From positions 12,462,001 through 12,526,000 of the forward strand of contig JBHGNT010000002.1 in the NCBI GenBank assembly GCA_043228905.1: a DNA stretch of 64,000 nt. The letters run 5' to 3'. The translations under genes were made by a program, and so were the position numbers. The DNA comes from Azolla caroliniana (Eukaryota > Polypodiophyta). Positions 56,824 through 64,000 of this stretch are shown here, piece by piece. The stretch's first letter is position 1; the number at the start of each line of letters is the position of its first letter. The notes beneath the pieces were generated by a model. The model was not told the origin of the DNA. It did not search any database and saw only the letters and a program-made list of their open reading frames with translations.

Positions 56824-56841
56824 CTCCTTGCCACCCGGTCT

Positions 56842-56858
56842 TCACGTCGGGTTCACCA
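56842..56858 (-). other. D primer binding site
   Basis: TGGTGAACCCGACGTGA on the minus strand, four bases inside the 5' LTR. Identical to the C site at 58430-58446. tRNA species not assigned. Confidence 0.85.
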
Positions 56859-56862
56859 ACTG

Positions 56863-57567
56863 TGTCGTGCCCTTCGGCTCCGGATCGTTGCGTGAGTCGG
56901 GTGGGAACCGCCGAGGTTTTTGACTAGGAGGAAGAGGAATACAACTTAAGGCTAGTTATGAATAGTGGAAAGAGAAGTAAGATAGCAATCTCGTGAATCT
57001 CACGAGTTTAGTGTAATTAAAACAATATTTAGATTATAAGAGCAATTAGATGGCAAAATTCGTGAATCCCACGAATATATTAGATTGATCAAAAACTTGT
57101 ATATTAATCAACAACCATATACATATTTCTCTCCTCCTTATATAAAGATGGAAGAGGCTAAGCATGGCTTCATGCTTTTTCACCTAAAGTGTCCATGCAC
57201 ACTAAATGTGCATGTGATGCTTTGTCATTTCCTAAATATAGGGCTCATGCACGCTAGATGTGCATGAGTCACTTTTAATGTCACGCGTAAATAAAATATT
57301 CACACTCTAAACAATACATGATTTTTACCTTTTAATAAAGGTATGTGTAAATAAAGGTCTTATACGTATTAAATCTATATTTATAACACTAAAGATAAAT
57401 TATTACAATGATAAAGTTGAGGTTTATCTACATGGAGGTGCATGGTTCGAATCCTGCCCTATGCACGTGATAAATTCTTTTGATATATTATTTATTTATT
57501 TATATGTATCTAAAATCGGATATATTATTTTATGGTTTTCACGTAGTGTGTGGAATACACTACGACA
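56863..57567 (-). repeat. 5' LTR of D
   Basis: 705 bp, partner of 50498-51220. Begins TGTCGTAGTG on the minus strand. Consensus B box at 57444-57454. Confidence 0.93.
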
Positions 57568-57571
57568 ACGG

Positions 57572-58421
57572 TTTGGTTGCGACGCATGTACAGATTGCGC
57601 ATGGGCTAAACTTTATGGATGATTGGGTCAATTGCCCGAATTATACGAACGGTCGCATGCAACTAAATGCCAAGGCCATGCAACTAAAAGTAAAAGGCAT
57701 GCAACTAAAAATGGAAGCATGCAACTAAAAGTAGAGGCCATGCGCACGGACGCGTCTACGGTTTGGTTGCGACGCATGTACAAATTGCGCATGGGCTAAA
57801 CTTTATGGATGATTGGGTCAATTGACCAAATTATACGAACGGTCGCATGCAACTAAATGCCAAGGCCATGCAACTAAAAGTAAAAGGCATGCAACTAAAA
57901 ATGGAAGCATGCAACTAAAAGTAGAGGCCATGCAACTAAAAATATAGGCCATGCAACTAAAAGTGGACATGCAATGTAACATTGGGAAGGAGGATGAACA
58001 AAGAGCTCGATATATGTTCCATTTTTTTCCCTCTACTTTTTTTTTTCCCTTTCTTCTTCTCTCTCTCATTCCTTGGGGGAAGAAAATCTCTCTCATATTG
58101 ATATCAGACCACTCCTTACAAGGGTTGGCTCCTCCCTTTCAAGAATAATCTCTCATATTCATATTGGACCACTTCTTATATGGTTGTTGGCTCCTTTCTT
58201 TAAATTTTTTTTTCTCTATTTTTCATCTCCACCCCGTTGTAACAAGATTCTCGAATTATAAAAGAATCTATTTTCTTATGCAATAAAGGAACGTTTTCTC
58301 TCATCTACTCGTCTTATATGTGAATTTTGCTTGTGTTGTACGTGTTGCATTAAATCCTTCCAGTCCAGAACCCCGGCGGTTCCGCCTCGCGATCCGCACA
58401 TAGTGATGGATTTTCACGACA
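57572..58421 (+). repeat. 5' LTR of C, right part
   Basis: Contains a tandem duplication of about 180 bp (57572-57750 repeated from 57755), repeated GCATGCAACTAAAA units (57650-57965) and TTCATCTCCACCCC near 58220. Ends CACGACA at 58421. A TATA-like TATAAAAGAATC lies near 58257. Confidence 0.88.
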
Positions 58422-58429
58422 TAATTAAG

Positions 58430-58446
58430 TGGTGAACCCGACGTGA
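58430..58446 (+). other. C primer binding site
   Basis: TGGTGAACCCGACGTGA, eight bases inside the 5' LTR. Identical to that of D. Confidence 0.88.
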
Positions 58447-60400
58447 AAGACGCGGTAGGGAGGATATCAAGTGCAAAGATGTCTTCGACAAGCGAAACTC
58501 AAGGAGAAGAATTGATGAAAGGCATCGTGTCCGTCGTAGAAATCATGCTCAAGGCGAGAGATCGAGAGGCTTTTATCAACGAAGCTAGATACAAAGACTC
58601 GAAGAGATGCAGCCTATACGAGGTCGACCAATGGGTGTCATCGATGAAGACCCACTAGAGTGCCAGGCATGCTTTTGTTGAGTTTGAGTGTCGCTTTGCG
58701 CAACTCTCGGAGCGGGATCAAAGATTAGTGGGGGAAGATAAAGTCCTAATGTTCGTGAAATCGATCGATCGGAATGAAAGGAAGGCCATTGGAATCCAAC
58801 TCGAGGATGACGATGGTGCAAATGGCCTCATCGAGGATTGGGCCAAAGTGGAAAGGGTATGTCGACAACATGACGAGAGGAAGACGAGATTCTCGTCGAC
58901 AAGAACACGGCCCATGAGGGATGTTCAAAGGAGAACGAGATGTGGCAATACACCACCACCAAAGGAAGAAAGCTCGAAGAGGGAAGATTCGATACTGAAC
59001 ATAGAAGCCTTAATCAGAGAAGCAATAGAGAACTTAAAGGTGCAAGGTGATGCTGAAGAGAAGCTTCAAATGGAGCAAAAATTGAAGCAGATGGTGAGCG
59101 AGGAAGAAGAGGCCTCCCAACAAATGCGGATTAATGATATGGCCAATATGAAGGCCCAAGTTCGGTACGACAACACCACAGGAGAAGGTGTGGAACAAGA
59201 CGCCTTCTCGTCTTTCAAAGAAACAATGATGAAGAATGAAACCAATGAATCGAGGGTGGCGAATGCCACTTCAAGCGAGGACAAATGTTTCAGAACACGC
59301 ATCGTGTCTGAAACATCATGTGATGAAGGTGCAAGCATGAGCAAAGCTTGCATGATGAAGGGAGATAAAAAGTGTGAGGCCGACATGATTGAGGAGATAA
59401 CCACGAAAAATGACATCGTGTCTGAAACATCATGTGATGAAGGTGCAAGCATGAGCAAAGCTTGCATGATGAAGGGAGATAAAAAGTGTGAGGCCGACAT
59501 GATTGAGGAGATAACCACGAAAAATGACATCGAGTCAGAGGTGGCTATGGACAAGTCAATGGCGGATGGTCATGTCAAGACTTTTTCCACACTTGTTCCA
59601 GAGACTTGGGCAGATGCGTCGGAAAGCAAACGTGAGACCCAAGAGACGGAAGGTGGCGGCGAGGAAGTGAAGGCCGAAGCTAACACATGCAAAGAAGAGG
59701 GAGACGTCAAGATGAAGAGGGTAGACGACGATGATGAAGAGACTTTCCCCACAAAAGTTCTTGAGACTTGGGCATTAACCGATGTAAGACCCAAGAGACG
59801 GAAGGTGGTGGTGAAGAAGCAAAGATCAAAGCCAATGCGAACAACCATAAGGTGGAAGTGACTAAGGGTATCACGACAAAGGCAATGGAAAACTACAAAA
59901 TCGTATAAATCCCTCCACACTCATTTGAGAGACTTGGACATTAACCGATGTAAGACCCAAGAGAAGGACGGTGGCGGCGAGGAAGCAAGGGTTGAAGCTA
60001 GTGCATGCAACAAGGAAGTCATGGTCAACTCCAAAGTATATCACGAAAGTAGAAAAAGTGAGAAGCATGAAATGTGTTTACTTAAGGACCTCGAGATGAG
60101 CATGCAGTTGCAGAATGAACCACTATGAGTACTCAACAATAGTATTTCGATAAGTCCTTTGAAAGGCATGCATGGAACAAGAAAGGATGATAAAAGAAAG
60201 TTAGATGACCAAGGAGATGGTCGAGATGAAGGTGGCACAAGCACAAAGCATGAAGCATTATGCTCTACAAGATAAAAGGGAGCTATGGCAACCAATGATG
60301 GAAATGCAAAGAGTGACCGAAGAATATGGTGGATCGGATGGCAACGGCGGTTCGGGTATAAAGAAGAAACATTGATGAAGTAGAATATCGGTGGATGTGC
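58443..60400 (+). CDS. Gag-like protein of element C
   Basis: Reading starts at about 58443-58480 (MSSTSETQGEELMKGIVSVV), meets a TAG at 58656, and continues open from 58728 to 59861. FVEFECRFAQLSERDQRLVG, DKVLMFVKSID and GIQLEDDDGANGLIEDWAKV align with the D Gag (FSAFESRFGRLSTRDQAILV; DKVIMFLRAVD; LLEDTTTESGLTETWESM). No zinc knuckle. The C-terminal half is a charged, repetitive extension, with an exact 114-bp duplication (59301-59414, 59415-59528) and ETWA...RETQETEGGGEE repeats. Coiled-coil likely at residues 85-130. It probably co-assembles with D-type Gag. Confidence 0.8.
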
Positions 60401-60418
60401 AGGTTTGGTGGGGGTGAA

Positions 60419-61765
60419 TGTCGTGTGGTTTTTCACACACGATATGAAAACTAGTAAAAAAATTATTTAAGATAAGCTTAATGTATTTATATTGAAAGAT
60501 GGATGTCTTCAAGAGCTTTATAACATATTTTACAACACATGAAACGGATAAACAAGTGTCAAGTTATGTGACTATGAAGTTTGAAGAAAAAAATAAAAAA
60601 GACAAACTGTGAGATATCCCACATAGATAGGACAACATTGGAACCCAGGATATATAAGGAAACCAAAACATATTCATTCTATCAATGTGTGGAGCACAGA
60701 ATGTTCAAGGTGGCTTGGGCTACGTTGTGTGGTGTGCATACTTCGGGCGTACGCGCGTATGCACGGTTGTGTCAACGCTTCGGGCATACGCGCGTGTGCA
60801 CGGCCGCATGGATGTTTTCAGATGTATGTGCGTGGCTTGGGCTACGTTGTGTGGTGTGCATACTTCGGGCGTACGCGCGTATGCACCGTTGTGTCAACGC
60901 TTCGGGCATACGCGCATGTGCACGGCCGCATGGACGTTTTCAGATGTATGTGCGTGTGCAAGTTTCGGGCGTACGAGTGCACGGACGCGTGTATGCGGAC
61001 GAGCGTGCGGATGTGTACATGGCGCGGTCGAGACGCGCGTGTGTGTCAATGCGTACACGACGTGGTTGGGACGCGCGTGTGCGTGGATGCGTACATTGCG
61101 CGGTTGGGACTTTTGCGCGCAGACGTGTCTATGGTTTGGTTACGACGCACATACAGATTGTGCACGGGCTAAACTTTATGGATGATTGGGTCATTTGGCC
61201 AAATTATACGGACGGTCGCATGCAACTAAAAGCCAAGGCCATGCAACTAAAAGTAAAAGGCATGCAACTAAAAATGGAAGCATGCAACTAAAAGTAGAGG
61301 CCATGCAACTAAAAGTGGACATCCAAAGTAACATTGGGAAGGAGAATAAGAAAAGAGCTCGATATATGTTCCATTTTTTTCCTTCTACCCTTTTTTGACC
61401 CTTCTTCTCTCTCTCATTCCTTGGGGAAGAAATTTCTCTCATATTGATATCGGACCACTCCTTATATGGGTTGGCTCCTTCCTTTCAAGAATAATCTCTC
61501 ATATTCATATTGGACCACTTCTCAGATGGTTGTTGGCTCCTTTCTTTAAAAAGTTTTTTCTGTCATTTTCATCTCAAACCTGTTGTAACAAGATTCTTGA
61601 ATTATAAAAGAATCTATTTTCTTATGCAATAAACTAACGTTTTCTCTCATGTACTCGACTTATATGTGAATTGCTTGTGTTGTACATGTTGCACTAAATC
61701 CTTCTAGTCTAGAACCCCGGCGGTTCCACCTCACGATCCGCACATAGTGACGGATTTTCATGACA
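60419..61765 (+). repeat. 3' LTR of C
   Basis: 1347 bp, TGTCGTGTGG...TTCATGACA. Longer than the 5' LTR because a block of about 120 bp (GGCTTGGGCTACGTTGTGTG) is duplicated at 60712-60830 and 60834-60950. GCATGCAACTAAAA units at 61215-61310. Confidence 0.92.
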
Positions 61766-63320
61766 ACGTCGGGGAAAAAGGGAAACTAATGAACGTGTTA
61801 CACATCCCGAAAATTACGAAGAATCTGGTGTCGGTCGGACATATCGTCAACCAGGGGATGAAAGTTCGGTTCACACATCTCGAGTGCTTCATCGAGGAAG
61901 AAGGCCAAGTTATTGCGCAAGGGCGCAGATATGGAAGGATGTTTATCCTCGACACCCATGACGTGGGCACCGCCATGTTCGCAAAAGGACAGAAAGTTGA
62001 GTTGGATATTGACTTGTGGCTTAAGTGGATAAGCCACGTCAACTACCAAAGGCTTCAAGACCTGCAATCGAAACAAGTTGTGTTCGGATTGCCAAAATTC
62101 GGTGGTCGAAAGGCCCAAATTTCTGAAGCTTGCTAGTTAGGGAAGCAACACCAACTTCCTTTCCCAAACAAGCGTAATTGGAGTCAAAATAAGCTCGACC
62201 TGATACTTTCAGATGTATGGGGACTGGCACAGAACGTGAGTCTTGGCGGGAGGCGATATTTCGTCTCCTTCATCAACAACTACACTCGACATAGATGGAT
62301 CTACCTCATCGAAAAGAAGAGTGAAGTCTTCGACTGTTTCCAGAACCTCAAAAATCTTGTCAAAAGGGAAAAAGGGAGGACGATCAAGTGCCTGCTATCG
62401 GATGGCAGAAAAGAGTACTTTTCTAGCCAATTCAACAGTTATCTACAACAAATGGGAATTCGACGCGAATTTAGTTGCAGGTATACGCTGGAGCAAAATG
62501 GCGTAGCCGATAGGAAGAATCAGTCGGTTGTGGAAACGGCGCGGGCAATGCTGGAAGAAAAGAGCATGCCCAAGTTCTATTGGGCCGAAGCGGTCTGAAC
62601 CGCGGTCTACATCTAGAATCGGATCGGAGAAAAGTGTCAGCACATGAGTTGTATTTCAAAAGGAAGCTGAATCTACGCCACTTGAGGGTTTTCGGTAGCA
62701 TCGCATATGTGCATGTGCCAAAGGAGAAGCAGAGGAAGCTAGACGCGAAAGCCGAGAAGTGTATCTTGGTCGGCTACTCAAGCAAACAGAAGGGTTATAA
62801 GTGTTATAACCCCCAAAGCAAACAAGCTTGCGTAAGTCGCGATGTCGTGTTCAATGAGTCTTTGTCTTGGTATTTACCTCCCACTACGGACCTCAACTCC
62901 AATCCAAGTTCTGAAGATGTGTTCAGCGAGGCTGAGATGTCCCTTGATGAACGCAAAGTCGAAACTCTTGAACAGAGTCCGATCTGATTTCGGCTAATTG
63001 GACCGAATGAGCGACTGAGTCAGTTTGACCAGTCAGATGAAGAGCCGGCGAATGGTAGAGACTCGGTTGTGCATTCCCCGCCCAGGAAGCCGAAGAGACG
63101 GCTTACGCGCAAAGAAAAGGGAAAGAAGAAGATGTCGAAGTACATCACAAATAGGGACGAGTCGGATCCACGTGAATCCGACTCCGAGAAGAGCGATGAC
63201 GGGCCTTCAAGAGTGAAGCCCGCATCTGCTAGAACGGCCTCAACATCGGCTAATGAGCATTTACGCCGATCTACCCACCAAAAGAACCTAGTTGTGCGGT
63301 TCGGATAAAACGAGTACATG
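61766..63320 (+). pseudogene. copia B2 pre-integrase and integrase
   Basis: GKLMNVLHIPKITKNLVSVG, then WISHVNYQRLQDLQSKQVVF (zinc region). Core: LDLILSDVWG (first Asp), TIKCLLSDGRKEYFSSQ (second Asp), LEQNGVADRKNQSVVETARA (Glu position damaged, A-D-R-K). C-terminal LRHLRVFGSIAYVHVPKEKQ and CILVGYSSKQKGYKCYNPQS. Ends with a linker RRSTHQKNLVVRFG. Two or three stops. RT is deleted after about 63320. Confidence 0.88.
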
Positions 63321-63990
63321 GCACATCACTATGCATACATGACACGTGTAGCCCTTTGTCCACGAACGTGTCCTCTCTGGTGAAGTTGAACTTTAGTATG
63401 TTTCGATAGATCGACAGATTCACGCCGACATTTTCACCAACCCCCTTGGTCTGGACAAGTTATGGAAATTCTCGGGTGCATTTGGGTTGCGGCACTTCGA
63501 CGTGCCGAACTTGAGGGGGAGAAAAGTCCCGCAAGACCACGGAAAGGAGCAGGAAAGGAGCGGAAGTGACTGTGACACCAAATTGGATGACGAATTCGAT
63601 TTAGTGGCAGCTGAAGAAGGCAAAGGGGGATCCGCGGAAGAGTCTGGAAGTGAATGAGAGGGCAACCGCCGAAAGAAAGAGCTGGAGCCAACCAAGCATG
63701 GGGGAGATGAAGCAAACAAGGGCGAGAAGGCCAAGATTGAGGACGAATTCGAGACAACCAATTCGGGCAAAAGCGGAGACGAATCGGAGGCAACTGATTC
63801 GATTTGGATGTTTGATTCGGAGACTCCAAATCAACTGAAGGCCAAGCGGAAGAAAGGGAAGCAAAAGAGGCACCAACATCATGACAGCAAAGGAGCTGGA
63901 AAAGGCTGCACAAGCAGACAAGCCGACCGTAAGGGTCGAGGCACGCAGAATCGAACGGGTTGACGAGCACGAGCGAGGCATGAAGTAAAG
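63321..63990 (+). pseudogene. copia B2 RNase H end and acidic extension
   Basis: HERVLSGEVEL and DIFTNPLGLDKLWKFSGAFG mark the copia C-terminus. The family-B extension follows (FDVPNLRGRKVPQDHGKEQE, then KLDDEFDLVAAEEGKGG), with one stop near 63658. Homologous to 28736-29088. Confidence 0.8.
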
Positions 63991-64000
63991 AGAAACCGGA

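Larger units (their letters stand above)
50498..57567 (-). mobile_element. Nearly intact Ty3/gypsy retrotransposon D
   Basis: LTRs 50498-51220 and 56863-57567 are nearly identical and TG...CA. ACGG duplications lie at 50494-50497 and 57568-57571. The minus-strand internal region has the order gag, protease, RT, RNase H, integrase (gypsy order) with only about four frame breaks. It is the youngest insertion of the nest K2 > B2 > C > D. Confidence 0.95.
50087..61765 (+). mobile_element. Non-autonomous gypsy element C (gag only), with D inserted in its 5' LTR
   Basis: 5' LTR 50087-50497 plus 57572-58421, 3' LTR 60419-61765, PBS 58430-58446, purine tract GGTGGGGGTGAA before 60419. ACGT duplications at 50083-50086 and 61766-61769. 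The internal region is only about 2 kb and encodes a Gag relative of element D, with no protease, RT or integrase. That makes it a gag-only retrotransposon that presumably borrows the enzymes of D-like elements, with which it shares primer site and duplication length. Confidence 0.92.
49336..64000 (+). mobile_element. Copia element B2, running off the window and carrying nested C and D
   Basis: 5' LTR 49336-49718, then a family-B internal region in two parts (49719-50086 and 61766-64000), separated by element C. It is deleted just after the primer site (TGGTAT, then mid-gag) and again for RT at about 63320. No 3' LTR within the window. The same family as copia B. Confidence 0.9.

Noticed and set aside
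56842-56858. tRNA gene at the GGGTTCACCA motif
   Set aside because: Only 17 bases match a tRNA 3' end, at the exact place of a primer binding site.
60581-61291. 236- and 166-residue Arg/Cys-rich ORFs in three frames
   Set aside because: They lie wholly in the C 3' LTR and translate GC-rich LTR repeats.

Overview
This is a repeat-dominated piece of plant nuclear DNA. No ordinary host gene is certain. Evidence for a plant: Ty1/copia elements with a TGGTATCAGAGC primer site (initiator-Met tRNA type), plant-like Ty3/gypsy polyproteins, TTTAGGG telomere-type repeats, and genes with GT-AG introns. The mix of families suggests a large-genome non-seed plant (fern, lycophyte or bryophyte), but that is an impression and not proof.

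Layout. 1-2.9 kb: decayed copia (minus) fused to a gypsy gag scrap. 3.4-21.9 kb: an old gypsy element (G1, plus) interrupted by a complete copia element A (3762-9401, minus, TSD GTATC), a truncated LTR element F (11631-13141, minus) and DNA element 1 (about 13289-20891). 21.9-44.1 kb: a second copy of the same gypsy family (G2), interrupted by copia B (22228-29739, plus, TSD CCCAT, itself containing a truncated A-family copy), an LTR scrap (30.9-31.2 kb) and DNA element 2 (31235-41770, TSD CCTTT). 44.1-49.3 kb: decayed copia K (minus), the 3' end of a LINE (47.1-48.2 kb, minus) and a second K fragment. 49.3-64 kb: copia B2 (plus) containing non-autonomous gypsy C (50087-61765, TSD ACGT), which contains the nearly intact gypsy D (50498-57567, minus, TSD ACGG).

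The notable parts are the two DNA elements. Element 2 is delimited exactly: 24-25 bp inverted termini, a 5-bp target duplication, and an empty site readable from the interrupted gypsy reverse transcriptase frame. It encodes a spliced DDE-like transposase (minus), a spliced SR-rich/RING-like protein and an FCP1-like HAD protein (plus). Clusters of the palindrome TAGCTAATTAGCTA lie beside both ends, in two introns and between the convergent genes. Element 1 encodes a 926-residue DUF7869-type transposase-like protein. Divergent from it is a spliced gene joining a ParB/sulfiredoxin-like domain to an N6-adenine/N4-cytosine-type DNA methyltransferase. Between the two genes is an array of 12 near-perfect 25-bp palindromes at about 51-bp pitch, recalling a parS/iteron array. 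The pairing of a ParB-like methylase, a transposase-like protein and a phased palindrome array is the best candidate here for an undescribed system.
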